DNA from: Methylobacterium sp. PvR107
GTDB lineage: Bacteria; Pseudomonadota; Alphaproteobacteria; Rhizobiales; Beijerinckiaceae
DNA length: 64,000 nt
NCBI RefSeq assembly: GCF_017833295.1
Contig: NZ_JAFIBW010000001.1
Location: 3,747,501 to 3,811,500, forward strand
Direction of reading: 5' to 3'
Each line of letters starts with the position of its first letter. Positions within the stretch are counted from its first letter, which is position 1. The notes beneath the pieces were generated by a model. It ran no database searches, was not told the origin of the DNA, and was given only the letters and a program-made list of their open reading frames with translations. The translations under genes were made by a program, and so were the position numbers. Shown here in pieces: positions 7,506-17,165 of this stretch.

Positions 7506-8810
7506 ATGCTTTCAGGAGCGTCGGTAATCGTGACCCGTACTCTGTCCGCCAGAATCCCGTCCCCGCTCCGCGCCTCGAGCCGCAGGGCCGCCCGCCTGCC
7601 CGCGGTCCTTCTCGTGGTCGGTCTCGCGGCCTGCAACCCCAAGCAGGCCGCCGCGCCGACGCCGCCCGTGCCGGAGGTCGGCTTCGTCAAAGTGGAGCCC
7701 CAGGCGATCCCCTACCTGCGCGACCTGCCGGGCCGCGTCGCGCCGATGCGCATCGCCGAGGTCCGCTCCCGCGTCTCGGGCCTCGTGGTGAAGCGCCTGT
7801 TCGAGCAGGGCAGCCAGGTCAAGGAAGGCGACATCCTCTACAAGATCGACCCGGCGCCCTACGAGGTCGAGCTTGCCAGCGCCGAGGCGGCGCTGGCCCG
7901 CCAGGAGGCGGCCCTGGTGCTGGCCCGCCAGCAGGCCGACCGGCTGGAGCAGCTGCTCTCCCGCGCCACGGCGAGCCAGGCCCAGTACGACGCCGCCTTC
8001 GCGGCCAAGAAGCAGGCGGAGGCCGAGGTCGCCGGCGCCAAGGCGACCCGCCAGCGGGCGCAGCTGAATCTCGGCTGGACCGACGTGCGCGCGCCGATCA
8101 CCGGCCGGATCGGCCGGGCGCTGCTCACCGAGGGCACCCTGATCGAGCCCGGCGCCATGGGGGCGCTCGCCACGATCCAGCAGCTCGACCCAATCTACGT
8201 CGACATCACCCAGTCGGTGGGCGAGCTGAACCGCCTGCGCCGGGACCTCGCCAGCGGCGAGCTGGCGCGGCTGGAGGACAACACCGCCAACGTCCACCTG
8301 ATCATGGACGACAATTCGCTCTACCCGCTGGCGGGCCGGCTGCTGTTCTCGGACGTCACCGCCGACCCGAGCACCGGGCAGGTGACGCTGCGGGTGCAGT
8401 TCCCCAATCCGCACGACGAGTTGTTCCCCGGCATGTACGTGCGGGCGCGGATCAAGCAGGGCATCGATTCCGACGCGATCGCGGTGCCGCAGCAGGCGAT
8501 CCAGCGCACCGATGACGGCCGCGCCGAGGTCTGGGTGGTGCGCGCCGACGAGACCGTGATGCGCCAGCCGGTCGAGGTCGGGCCGGTGGTCGGGCAGAAC
8601 TGGCTGATCCGCTCCGGGCTGAAGGCCGGCGAGCGGGTCGTGATCGACGGCTTCCAGAAGATCACCGTGGGCGCCAAGGTGAAGCCCCTCGACCAGACGC
8701 CGGCCCACGGCGAGACCGGCCCGAAGCACGATGCCGATGAGGCCCCAGACTCGCCCGGCGACAAGGCGGAGGCCGCGCCGCGCGCCGCCGCCGTCCAGCC
8801 GCGCCACTGA
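7506..8810 (+). CDS. RND efflux periplasmic adaptor (HlyD/AcrA family), lipoprotein
   Basis: 434 residues from the ATG at 7506; a GTG near 7530 is also possible. A signal sequence ends in a lipobox-like LVVGLAAC, so the protein is probably lipid-anchored in the inner membrane. Then come the first half of the lipoyl domain (VRSRVSGLV...EGDILYKIDPAPY), a coiled-coil hairpin rich in Ala/Gln/Glu (about residues 120-190), the second lipoyl half (DVRAPITGRIGR) and the beta-barrel/membrane-proximal domains. It is the AcrA-type partner of the pump gene that starts 18 bases downstream. No outer-membrane channel gene is adjacent, so a TolC made elsewhere is expected. Confidence 0.93.
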   Translation: MLSGASVIVTRTLSARIPSPLRASSRRAARLPAVLLVVGLAACNPKQAAAPTPPVPEVGFVKVEPQAIPYLRDLPGRVAPMRIAEVRSRVSGLVVKRLFEQGSQVKEGDILYKIDPAPYEVELASAEAALARQEAALVLARQQADRLEQLLSRATASQAQYDAAFAAKKQAEAEVAGAKATRQRAQLNLGWTDVRAPITGRIGRALLTEGTLIEPGAMGALATIQQLDPIYVDITQSVGELNRLRRDLASGELARLEDNTANVHLIMDDNSLYPLAGRLLFSDVTADPSTGQVTLRVQFPNPHDELFPGMYVRARIKQGIDSDAIAVPQQAIQRTDDGRAEVWVVRADETVMRQPVEVGPVVGQNWLIRSGLKAGERVVIDGFQKITVGAKVKPLDQTPAHGETGPKHDADEAPDSPGDKAEAAPRAAAVQPRH

Positions 8811-8828
8811 GCCCGGGAGAGCCCGACC

Positions 8829-11800
8829 ATGGCACGCTTCTTCATCGACCGCCCGGTCTTCGCCTGGGTGGTGGCCCTGTTCATCTGCCTCGGCGGTGCG
8901 CTGGCCATCCCGAACCTGCCGGTGGCGCAGTACCCGGTGATCGCCCCGCCCTCCATCGCCTTGTCGACCGCCTATCCGGGCGCCTCGGTGGAGAGCCTCT
9001 ATATCGGCACGACCCGGCTCATCGAGGATGAGCTGAACGGTGCCGCCAACATCATGAGCTTCGAGTCGACCACCGACTCGTTCGGCTCGGTCAACATCAC
9101 CGCCACCTTCCAGCCCGGCACGGACCCGGCGCTCGCCTCCGTGGAGGTCCAGAACCGGCTGAAGCGCGTGGAGGCCCGCCTGCCGGCCGAGGTGCGCCAG
9201 CAGGGCATCCTGGTGGAGGAGGCCTCGGCCGCGACCCTCAACATCATCACGCTCGTCTCCAAGGACGGATCGATGGACGAGGTCGGCCTCGGCGACTTCC
9301 TGATCCGTAACGTGATCAACGAGATCCGCCGCATCCCTGGGGTCGGGCGCGCGACGCTCTACTCCACCGAGCGGTCGCTGCGGGTCTGGGTCGATCCCGA
9401 CAAGCTGCGTGGCCTGTCGCTCAGCGCCTCCGACGTCACCGACGCGATCCGCAACCAGAACATCCAGGTCGCCTCCGGCTCGGTCGGTGCGCAGCCGAGC
9501 CCGACCCGGCAGGCGCTCACCGTGCCGATCATCGTCAAGGGCCAGCTCGGCACGATCGAGGATTTCGGGGCGGTCGTGCTCCGGGCCAATTCCGACGGCT
9601 CGAACGTGCGCCTGCGCGACGTCGCCCGGATCGAGCTCGGCGGCGACGCCTACCAGTTCTCGACCCGCCTCAACGGCGGCCCGGCCGCCGGCATCTCGGT
9701 GACGCTCGCCCCCGACGGCAACGCGCTGGAGACCGCCAAGGCCATCCGCGCCAAGATGGTGGAGCTGTCCCAGTTCTTCCCGCCGGACCTGAAGTGGGAC
9801 ATCCCCTACGACATCACCCCGGCCGTTGAGGCCTCCATCGAGAAGGTGCTGCACACGCTGGTCGAGGCGGTGGTGCTGGTCTTCCTCGTGATGTTCCTGT
9901 TCCTGCAGAACATCCGCTACACCCTGATCCCCACCATCGTGGTGCCGATCGCCCTCATGGGCACGGTCACGGTGATGTGGATCTCGGGCTTCTCGGTCAA
10001 CGTGCTCACCATGTTCGGCATGGTGCTGGCCATCGGCATCCTGGTCGACGACGCCATCGTGGTGGTGGAGAATGTCGAGCGGATCATGAACGAGGAGGGG
10101 CTGCCCCCCAAGGAGGCCACCAAGAAGGCCATGGGGCAGATCACCGGGGCGATCATCGGCATCACCCTGGTGCTGGTGGCGGTGTTCATCCCGATGGCGT
10201 TCTTCCCCGGCTCGGTGGGCATCATCTACCGGCAATTCTCGATCGCCATGGTGACGTCCATCGGCTTCTCGGCTTTGCTCGCCCTGTCGCTGACGCCGGC
10301 GCTCTGCGCGACCTTCCTGAAGCCGATCGAGAAGGGCCACGGCCATGCCAAGGGCGGCGTGTTCGGGATGTTCAACCGGTTCGTCGACCGGGAGACCGCC
10401 CGCTACGGCCGCGGCACCGCGGCGTTCATCCGCAAGTCCGGCCGGGTGATGATGGTCTACCTCGCGCTGGTGGCCGGTACGGCCTACGCCTTCGTGCAGC
10501 TGCCGGAGGGCTTCCTGCCGGTGGAGGACCAGGGCTTCTTCACGGTCGACGTCCAGACGCCGCCGGGCGCCTCGTACAACCGCACCCAGGAGGCGGTCCG
10601 GAAGGTCGAGGAATACCTGCTGGCGCAGCCCGGCGTCGCCACCGTGACGATGCTCAACGGCTTCTCGTTCTCCGGTCAGGCGCCCAGCACCAGCCAGGCC
10701 TTCGTCACCCTCAAGCCCTGGAGTGAACGCGACGCGAAGAACTCGGCCGCCGCGCTGGTGGCCGCCACCAACGCGGCGCTCAGCACCTACCGCGACGCCA
10801 CCGTGGACGCCCAGGAACCGCCCCCGGTCGACAACCTCGGCAACGCGGCGGGCTTCTCGTTCCGCCTCCAGGACCGGGCCAACCGGGGCTACGCGGCCCT
10901 GCTCTCGGCCCAGGAGCAGCTCCTGAAGCTCGCCACGCAGAGCCCGATCCTCCAGAAGGTGAAGATCGAGGGCCTGCCGCCGACCCCGCAGGCGGAGCTG
11001 ATCATCGACCGCGAGAAGGCGGCCGCGCTCGGCGTGAAGTTCGAGGACATCAACGCCACGATCCAGCTCAACCTCGGCTCGGTCTACCCGAATGACTTCC
11101 CCAACCGGGGCAAGATGCAGCGGGTCTATGTCCAGGCCGAGCAGCTGCAGCGCATGAACGCCTCGGACATCCTCAACTACGCGGTGAAGAACGCCACCAA
11201 CACGATGGTGCCGATGTCGTCCTTCGCGGAGCTGAAATGGGGCATGGGGCCGAGCCAGATCGTCGGCTTCAACGGCTACCAGTCGGTCCGTTTCACCGGC
11301 GAGCCGAACCCCGGCTACACGTCGGGCGACGCGATTGCCGAGATGGAGCGGCTGATGCTCCAGCTGCCCAAGGGTTTTGGCTACGCTTGGACCGGGCAAT
11401 CCTATCAGGAGAAGCAGGCTGGCAGCCAGGCGAGCCTGCTCCTGGCGCTGTCGGTGCTGATCGTATTCCTGTGCCTCGCCGCACTCTACGAGAGCTGGGC
11501 GATCCCGGTCTCGGTGATGCTGGTGATTCCGCTCGGCGTCATCGGCGCGGTGGCGGCCGTGTACCTGCGGGGCATGCCCAACGACGTCTACTTCAAGATC
11601 GGGCTGATCACGATCATCGGCCTCTCGGCCAAGAACGCGATCCTGATCGTGGAATTCGCGCGTGACCTCTGGAAGCCCGGCACCTCCGTGGTACGGGCCG
11701 CGATCGAGGCGGCGACGCTCCGGTTCCGGCCGATCGTGATGACCTCGCTGGCCTTCATCTTCGGCGTGGTACCGCTGGCCATCGCCACCGGCGCCGCCTC

Positions 11801-11987
11801 GAAGAGCCAGCAGGCGATCGGCACCGGCGTGATGGGCGGCATGATCACCGCCACCGTGCTGGCGGTGTTCTTCGTACCGGTGTTCTTCGTGATCGTGATG
11901 CGCCTGTTCCGGCGCAAGGCGGTGGCGGAGGGCGAGGCAGCGGAAGCCGGTGCGCGGCACGAGCCGGCACGGGTAGCGGCGGAGTGA
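8829..11987 (+). CDS. RND multidrug efflux transporter, HAE1/AcrB type
   Basis: 1052 residues, normal for AcrB. Starts MARFFIDRPVFAWVVALF, typical of the family. Proton-relay residues are present: the Asp-Asp pair in transmembrane helix 4 (AIGILVDDAIVVVENVER) and the Lys in helix 10 (GLSAKNAILIVEF). Two large periplasmic loops flank the usual twelve helices. It should pump amphiphilic drugs or metabolites from periplasm and inner membrane through a TolC-like duct, energised by protons. A purine-rich GGGAGAG precedes the start, and it forms an operon with the adaptor gene. A 4.5-kb open frame on the opposite strand is a GC artefact. Confidence 0.96.
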   Translation: MARFFIDRPVFAWVVALFICLGGALAIPNLPVAQYPVIAPPSIALSTAYPGASVESLYIGTTRLIEDELNGAANIMSFESTTDSFGSVNITATFQPGTDPALASVEVQNRLKRVEARLPAEVRQQGILVEEASAATLNIITLVSKDGSMDEVGLGDFLIRNVINEIRRIPGVGRATLYSTERSLRVWVDPDKLRGLSLSASDVTDAIRNQNIQVASGSVGAQPSPTRQALTVPIIVKGQLGTIEDFGAVVLRANSDGSNVRLRDVARIELGGDAYQFSTRLNGGPAAGISVTLAPDGNALETAKAIRAKMVELSQFFPPDLKWDIPYDITPAVEASIEKVLHTLVEAVVLVFLVMFLFLQNIRYTLIPTIVVPIALMGTVTVMWISGFSVNVLTMFGMVLAIGILVDDAIVVVENVERIMNEEGLPPKEATKKAMGQITGAIIGITLVLVAVFIPMAFFPGSVGIIYRQFSIAMVTSIGFSALLALSLTPALCATFLKPIEKGHGHAKGGVFGMFNRFVDRETARYGRGTAAFIRKSGRVMMVYLALVAGTAYAFVQLPEGFLPVEDQGFFTVDVQTPPGASYNRTQEAVRKVEEYLLAQPGVATVTMLNGFSFSGQAPSTSQAFVTLKPWSERDAKNSAAALVAATNAALSTYRDATVDAQEPPPVDNLGNAAGFSFRLQDRANRGYAALLSAQEQLLKLATQSPILQKVKIEGLPPTPQAELIIDREKAAALGVKFEDINATIQLNLGSVYPNDFPNRGKMQRVYVQAEQLQRMNASDILNYAVKNATNTMVPMSSFAELKWGMGPSQIVGFNGYQSVRFTGEPNPGYTSGDAIAEMERLMLQLPKGFGYAWTGQSYQEKQAGSQASLLLALSVLIVFLCLAALYESWAIPVSVMLVIPLGVIGAVAAVYLRGMPNDVYFKIGLITIIGLSAKNAILIVEFARDLWKPGTSVVRAAIEAATLRFRPIVMTSLAFIFGVVPLAIATGAASKSQQAIGTGVMGGMITATVLAVFFVPVFFVIVMRLFRRKAVAEGEAAEAGARHEPARVAAE

Positions 11988-11999
11988 GACACTGATCTC

Positions 12000-12024
12000 C
12001 CTCCCCCCTCTGCGGGGGGAGGGG
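12000..12024. repeat. single arm of the GC-rich palindromic repeat (family A)
   Basis: The arm CCCCTCTGCGGGGGGAGGGG follows the RND pump stop and matches the outer arms of the composite repeats at 15983, 30191 and 52936. It could act as an intrinsic hairpin between the RND and peptide-transport operons. Confidence 0.5.
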
Positions 12025-12186
12025 ACGTGCACGCGCGCTGCGCGCGATTTCCCATCCTCTCTGGTCCGAAGCTTGCTGTGGGCGCGGCGGTCGCGCCGTT
12101 TGCCGATGCGCGGTGCCGGGGCTAAGCCTCAACCACCGCTTCCGCGGAACGGCCTGCGCTCAACTTTCACGGTTTCGGAGATCCGC

Positions 12187-13803
12187 TTGTCCCGCTCAGC
12201 CCTGAAGACCCTCGCCCGCGGCGTGTCCGCGGTCGCGGTCGCGACGTTTGCCTTCGCCGCGCTGCCCGCGCAGGCCGCCAACGTGTTCCGCTTCGCCTTC
12301 CAGGGTGATCTGAAATCCCTCGATCCCTACTCCCTGAAGGAGAGCTTCACGGAAGGGATGCAGGAAGCGGCCTACGAGCCCCTCGTCACCCTCGACAAGA
12401 ACCTGAAATTCGCGCCGGCCTTGGCCGAATCCTGGGAGACGCCCGAGCCGACCCGCTGGCGCTTCCACCTGCGCAAGAACGTCAAGTTCCACGACGGCTC
12501 GCCCTTCACGGCCGACGACGTGCTCTTCTCCGCCCAGCGCGTCCGGGCTACGGGCTCGAACTTCACCACCAACGTCCCGGCCGACGCCGAATTCGTGAAG
12601 GTCGACGACTTCACCGTCGACATGGTGCTCAAGAAGCCGAACCCCATCGCCATCGCCCAGTTTCCGACCTGGGTGATCATGTCGAAGGCGTGGTCCGAGA
12701 AGAACAACGTCGTCCAGCCGACGCCGCCCAACGCCTCCAGCCCGAGCTACGCGACGCTCCACGAGAACGGCACCGGCCCGTTCGTGATCGCCGAGCACCA
12801 GCCCGGCGTGAAGACCGTGTTCAAGAAGTTCGATGGCTACTGGGGCAAGGCCGAGTCGAACCTCGACGAGGCCATTCTCACCACCATCGCCAACCCGGCG
12901 ACCCGCGTCGCGGCGCTCCTCTCCGGCGAGGTCGACTGGATCGACCCCGTGCCGCTGCAGGACCAGCAGCGGGTCAATGCCAGCGGCACCGCCACCGTGA
13001 TGGCCGGCCCCGAGCTGCGCACGATCTTCCTCGGCATGGACCAGGACCGGGACGAGCTGAAGGATTCGAGCGTCAAGGGCAAGAACCCGTTCAAGGACAT
13101 CAAGGTGCGCGAGGCGTTCTACCTCGCCATCGACGAGGACACGATCGCCAAGCGCGTGATGCGCGGGCAGGCGGTGCCCTCCGCCCTGATGATCGCGCCG
13201 GCCCTCTACGACCGCGGCGCCGAGTTCAAGCGCCCGGCCACCGACCTGAAGAAGGCCAAGGAACTCATGGCCCAGGCGGGCTACCCGGACGGGTTCTCGC
13301 TGACCATGGACTGCCCGAACGATCGCTACGTCAACGACGAGGCGATCTGCCAGGCTGTCGTCTCGATGCTGGCCCGCATCAACGTCAAGGTGAACCTCAA
13401 CGCCCAGCCGAAGGCCAAGTACTTCGCCAAGGTGCTGGCGCCGGCCTACGACACCTCGTTCTACCTGCTCGGCTGGACCCCGTCCTCGCTGGACAGCCAC
13501 AACATCCTCTACGAGATCGTCGGCTGCCGGAAGCCCGGCGACAAGTCGGGCCGCGGCGGCTGGAACCTCGCGGGCTATTGCGATCCGAAGATCGATGAGA
13601 TCGCCGACAAGGTCGAGGGCGAGACCGACAAGACCAAGCGCGACGCCCTGATCAAGGAGGGCTTCGATGTCCTCAACGCCGACTGGGGCTACATCCCGCT
13701 GCACCAGCAGGCGCTCGCCTGGGGTGTCTCCAAGAAGGTCCATCTCACCCAGCGCGCCGACAACCTGCTCCTGCTCTACTGGGTGTCGAAGGACCCGCAG
13801 TAG
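12187..13803 (+). CDS. dipeptide/oligopeptide ABC transporter substrate-binding protein
   Basis: 538 residues using TTG at 12187, which has GGAG six bases upstream and gives a clean signal peptide (MSRSALKTLARGVSAVAVAT...PAQA). No ATG lies near that point. The mature part is an SBP family 5 (DppA/OppA) protein: FQGDLKSLDPYS at the start, ALAESWETPEPTRWRFHLR and KFHDGSPFTADDVLFS in the first lobe. It binds peptides or similar solutes in the periplasm and delivers them to the permeases encoded next. Start of a five-gene transporter operon. Exact ligand cannot be read from sequence. Confidence 0.93.
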   Translation: MSRSALKTLARGVSAVAVATFAFAALPAQAANVFRFAFQGDLKSLDPYSLKESFTEGMQEAAYEPLVTLDKNLKFAPALAESWETPEPTRWRFHLRKNVKFHDGSPFTADDVLFSAQRVRATGSNFTTNVPADAEFVKVDDFTVDMVLKKPNPIAIAQFPTWVIMSKAWSEKNNVVQPTPPNASSPSYATLHENGTGPFVIAEHQPGVKTVFKKFDGYWGKAESNLDEAILTTIANPATRVAALLSGEVDWIDPVPLQDQQRVNASGTATVMAGPELRTIFLGMDQDRDELKDSSVKGKNPFKDIKVREAFYLAIDEDTIAKRVMRGQAVPSALMIAPALYDRGAEFKRPATDLKKAKELMAQAGYPDGFSLTMDCPNDRYVNDEAICQAVVSMLARINVKVNLNAQPKAKYFAKVLAPAYDTSFYLLGWTPSSLDSHNILYEIVGCRKPGDKSGRGGWNLAGYCDPKIDEIADKVEGETDKTKRDALIKEGFDVLNADWGYIPLHQQALAWGVSKKVHLTQRADNLLLLYWVSKDPQ

Positions 13804-13812
13804 GAGCGCGGC

Positions 13813-14793
13813 GTGCTCGCCTTCCTGCTGCGCCGGGTGATCCAGGCGGCCGCGGTGCTCGCGGTCGTCGGGCTCATCGCCTTCGCGATGTTCCGGTTCG
13901 CGGGCGATCCCGTGAACCAGATCGTCGGGCCCGACACCACCGTGGCCGAGCGGGCCCAGATCCGGACGGATCTCGGCCTCGACGATCCGGTGCTGGTCCA
14001 GTTCGTCCGCTATGCCGGCAACGTGGTGCGGGGCCGGTTCGGCATCTCGTACCAGTTCCGGCAGCCGGTCTCGCAGCTGCTCGCCGAGCGCATGCCGGCG
14101 ACGCTGGAGCTCGCCTTCTGCGCCACGATCTTCGCCCTGGTGGTGGGGATCCTGATGGGCGTGTACTGCGCGCTCCGCCGCGATTCCTGGCTCGCCGGGC
14201 TGTTCCAAGCGGTCTCGCTGATCGGGATCAGCCTGCCGACCTTCCTGATCGGCATCCTGCTGATCTACCTGTTCTCGGTGACGCTCGGCTGGCTGCCCTC
14301 CTACGGGCGCGGCGACACGGTGCGGCTCGGCTGGTGGACCACCGGCTTCCTAACCGCCTCCGGGCTCAAGGCGCTGATCCTGCCCTCGGTGACGCTCGGC
14401 CTGTTCCAGATGACGCTGATCATGCGGCTGGTCCGTGCCGAGATGCTGGAGGTGCTGCGCACCGACTACATCCGCTTCGCCCGCGCGCGGGGGCTGACCA
14501 CCCGGGCCGTCCACTTGCGGCACGCCCTGAAGAATACGCTGGTGCCGGTGATCACCATCGCGGGCCTGCAGCTCGGTTCGGTCATCGCCTTCTCGATCAT
14601 CACCGAGACGGTGTTCCAGTGGCCCGGCATGGGCCTGCTCTTCGTCCAGGCCGTGCAGAACGTCGATATCCCGATCATGTCCGCGTATCTGCTGCTGGTC
14701 GCGCTGATCTTCGTGACCATCAATCTCGTTGTCGACATCCTCTACACGGTGGTGGACCCGCGCCTGCGGCTCTCGACCGGGCGCGCGGCGTGA
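13813..14793 (+). CDS. peptide ABC transporter permease, DppB/OppB type
   Basis: 326 residues from GTG at 13813, nine bases after the binding-protein stop. Six hydrophobic segments, an N-terminal helix followed by a long periplasmic loop (GDPVNQIVGPDTT), and the cytoplasmic EAA-type loop around ARARGLTTRAVHLRHALKN that docks on the ATPase. First of the two inner-membrane subunits of the importer. Confidence 0.94.
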   Translation: MLAFLLRRVIQAAAVLAVVGLIAFAMFRFAGDPVNQIVGPDTTVAERAQIRTDLGLDDPVLVQFVRYAGNVVRGRFGISYQFRQPVSQLLAERMPATLELAFCATIFALVVGILMGVYCALRRDSWLAGLFQAVSLIGISLPTFLIGILLIYLFSVTLGWLPSYGRGDTVRLGWWTTGFLTASGLKALILPSVTLGLFQMTLIMRLVRAEMLEVLRTDYIRFARARGLTTRAVHLRHALKNTLVPVITIAGLQLGSVIAFSIITETVFQWPGMGLLFVQAVQNVDIPIMSAYLLLVALIFVTINLVVDILYTVVDPRLRLSTGRAA

Positions 14794-14834
14794 GATCGGA
14801 CATGACGGAAGGCTTCGGTTGCCCGCCCCTCCAC

Positions 14835-14925
14835 CGTCATCGCGAGCGGTGCGAAGCGACTCAGGGCAGCGCGCGTCCGGAGGGCGTGGCGCGCCTGGAT
14901 GGCTTCGCACCGCTCGCAAGGACGG
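14835..14925. repeat. intergenic repeat family B, copy 1
   Basis: About 90 bases beginning CGTCATCGCGAGCGGTGCGA and ending CTTCGCACCGCTCGCAAGGA, so the ends are imperfect inverted repeats. A CAGGGCAGCGCG core is shared with the copies at 24137, 41851 and 58657; the copy at 26673 is in reverse orientation. It lies between the two permease genes. Confidence 0.7.
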
Positions 14926-14974
14926 GGGCTGCCGCCCCGAAGGTTTCAACCGGACATGGCGTGAGAGGCGGCCG

Positions 14975-15946
14975 ATGAGCGGATACGACCTCGACGCGGG
15001 CGATGCCCCGCCGGTCCCATTGCCGGAGGCGCCACCCTCCCGGCTCGCGCGCTGGCGGGATTCCGACCTTCTGGCCAACTTCCTGCGCTCGAAAACCGCT
15101 GTGGCGGCGCTGATCGCCACGGTCCTGATGGTCGGGCTCGCCTTCGCATCGCCGTGGATCGCCCCCCAGAATCCCTACGACCCGGCCCAGCTCGATTTGA
15201 TCAACTCCAACCTGCCGCCGATCTGGCAGGCAGACGGTCAGGCGCCCTATTATCTCGGCACTGACGACCAGGGCCGGGACGTGCTCTCGGCGGTGCTGTA
15301 CGGCCTGCGCCTGTCGCTGATCGTCGGCGTGCTCGGGGTGGTGACCTCCGGCATCCTCGGCATCGCGCTCGGCCTGATCGCCGGCTACGCGGGCGGGGCC
15401 GTCGACACGCTGATCATGCGGGTCGCCGACGTGCAGCTCACCTTCCCGGCGATCCTGATCGCCCTGGTGGTGGACGGCGTCGCCAAGGCGAGCTTCGGCA
15501 GCGCGCTCGATGTCGGGCCGTTGATCGGGCTGATCGTGGTCTCGATCGGCCTGTCCTTCTGGGTGCAGTACGCCCGCACCGTCCGCTCCTCCGTGATGGT
15601 CGAGAAGGGCAAGGATTACGTCCAGGCGGCCCGGCTGATCGGCCTGTCGTCCCCGGTGATCTTGGTGCGCCACGTCCTGCCGAACGTCACCGGCCCGGTC
15701 TTCGTCATCGCGACGATCAACCTCGCGCTCGCCATCATCACCGAGGCGACCCTGTCGTTCCTCGGCACCGGCCTGCCCGAGACCATGCCGTCGCTCGGCA
15801 CGCTGATCCGCACCGGCAACCGCTTCCTGTTCTCCGGCGAGTGGTGGATCGTCGCCTTCCCGGGGCTGGCGCTCGCCGGACTGGTCATCGCCATCAACCT
15901 CTTGGGGGATTGGCTGCGCGACGCGCTCAATCCGAAGCTGCAATGA
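14975..15946 (+). CDS. peptide ABC transporter permease, DppC/OppC type
   Basis: 323 residues from the ATG at 14975. A short proline-rich N-terminus precedes the OppC_N region (LLANFLRSKTAVAAL, ASPWIAPQNPYDP) and the GTDDQGRDVLS segment typical of DppC. The EAA loop is near ARLIGLSSPVILVRHVLPN. Pairs with the upstream permease to form the channel. Unusually, 181 bases with a family-B repeat separate the two permease genes, and a family-A composite repeat separates this gene from the ATPase genes. Confidence 0.94.
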   Translation: MSGYDLDAGDAPPVPLPEAPPSRLARWRDSDLLANFLRSKTAVAALIATVLMVGLAFASPWIAPQNPYDPAQLDLINSNLPPIWQADGQAPYYLGTDDQGRDVLSAVLYGLRLSLIVGVLGVVTSGILGIALGLIAGYAGGAVDTLIMRVADVQLTFPAILIALVVDGVAKASFGSALDVGPLIGLIVVSIGLSFWVQYARTVRSSVMVEKGKDYVQAARLIGLSSPVILVRHVLPNVTGPVFVIATINLALAIITEATLSFLGTGLPETMPSLGTLIRTGNRFLFSGEWWIVAFPGLALAGLVIAINLLGDWLRDALNPKLQ

Positions 15947-15982
15947 TGGTGGATGTGATCGAGTCCTGGACGATCACCGCCG

Positions 15983-16160
15983 CCTCTCCCTCCCTCCTCT
16001 GCGGGGGAGGGCGGCCCCCGAAGGGGGTCGAGAGAGGGCACCCCGGCTTCCGGAATTGGCGCGGCCTTCATGACGGCCGGTGTGTCATCCTGCGCCGTCG
16101 CTCCCTTCTCCCGACCCCTGCTGACACAGGGGCCACCCTCCCCCGCAGAGGGGAGAGGGC
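15983..16160. repeat. composite palindromic repeat family A, copy 1 (about 178 bp)
   Basis: Two arms in inverted orientation: CCTCTGCGGGGGAGGGCGGC on the left, and CCACCCTCCCCCGCAGAGGG on the right. They enclose a conserved middle with ACCCCGGCTTCCGGAA and CTCCCTTCTCCCGACCCC. The same layout recurs at 30191 and 52936. Located inside the peptide-transporter operon between permease and ATPase genes, so it should be transcribed and could fold into a long hairpin. Confidence 0.75.
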
Positions 16161-16184
16161 GGGCGCGTGGCAGGACCGGACAGC

Positions 16185-17165
16185 ATGACCGACACCATCC
16201 TCTCCGTGCGCGACCTGACGGTCGCCTTCGACACCCGCCGCGGGCCGCTCACCGCCATCGACCGGGTCTCCTTCGACATCGGCCGCGGCGAGATCCTGGG
16301 CGTCGTCGGCGAGTCCGGGGCCGGCAAGTCGGTGACCGGCTCGGCGGTGATCGGGCTGATCGACCGGCCCGGCCGGATCGCCGGCGGCGAGATCCTCTTG
16401 CGCGGCGCGCGCATCGACAACCTTTCCCCCGAGGCGATGCGGCGGGTGCGGGGCAGGCGCATCGGCATGATCTTCCAGGATCCGCTGACCTCCCTCGACC
16501 CGCTGTTCCGCGTGGGCGACCAGATCGTCGAGACCCTGCGCACCCACACCGACCTGTCGGCGAAGGCCGCCCGCACCCGCGCCATCGATCTGCTGGCCGA
16601 GGTCGGCATCCCGGCGCCCGAGCGGCGGATCGACGGCTACCCGCACGAATTCTCCGGCGGCATGCGCCAGCGGGTGGTGATCGCGCTCGCGCTCGCCGCC
16701 GAGCCGGAGCTGATCATCGCCGACGAGCCGACCACGGCGCTCGACGTCTCGGTCCAGGCCCAGATCATCACGCTACTGAAGCGCCTGTGCCGCGAGCACG
16801 GCACCGCGGTGATGCTGGTAACCCACGACATGGGCGTCATCGCCGAGGCCGCCGACCGGGTGGCGGTCATGTATGCCGGGCGGGTCGCCGAGATCGGCCC
16901 GGTCGCCTCGGTGATCGCCAAGCCGCACCACCCCTACGCGGTCGGCCTGATGGGGGCGATCCCGACCCTGTCGCAGGAGGCCAACCGGCTCAGCCAGATT
17001 CCCGGCTCGATGCCCCGGCTCACCGCCATCCCGCAGGGCTGCGCCTTCAACCCGCGCTGCCCGAAGGTGTTTTCACGATGCCGGGTCGAGCGGCCGGAGC
17101 CGATCCCGGTCGATGCGAGCCGGGTCGCCTGTCACCTGTACGATGCAGCGGAGCAAGCGGCGTGA
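16185..17165 (+). CDS. peptide ABC transporter ATP-binding protein, DppD/OppD type
   Basis: 326 residues from the ATG at 16185; a GTG six codons upstream lies against the repeat. Walker A GESGAGKSVTG (about residue 42), signature FSGGMRQRVVIALAL, Walker B LIIADEPTTALD, then the H-loop VTHDMGVIAE. The C-terminal oligopeptide extension has the Cys-containing GCAFNPRCPKVFSRC motif, often an Fe-S site in DppD/OppD. Stop overlaps the next start (GTGA). Confidence 0.95.
   Translation: MTDTILSVRDLTVAFDTRRGPLTAIDRVSFDIGRGEILGVVGESGAGKSVTGSAVIGLIDRPGRIAGGEILLRGARIDNLSPEAMRRVRGRRIGMIFQDPLTSLDPLFRVGDQIVETLRTHTDLSAKAARTRAIDLLAEVGIPAPERRIDGYPHEFSGGMRQRVVIALALAAEPELIIADEPTTALDVSVQAQIITLLKRLCREHGTAVMLVTHDMGVIAEAADRVAVMYAGRVAEIGPVASVIAKPHHPYAVGLMGAIPTLSQEANRLSQIPGSMPRLTAIPQGCAFNPRCPKVFSRCRVERPEPIPVDASRVACHLYDAAEQAA

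Noticed and set aside
7512..12032. 4.5-kb open frame antisense to the RND pump genes
   Set aside because: Composition is Arg/Gly/His/Asp/Leu-rich nonsense mirrored from the high-GC coding strand; no domain, signal or ribosome binding site, and the opposite strand is clearly AcrA/AcrB.
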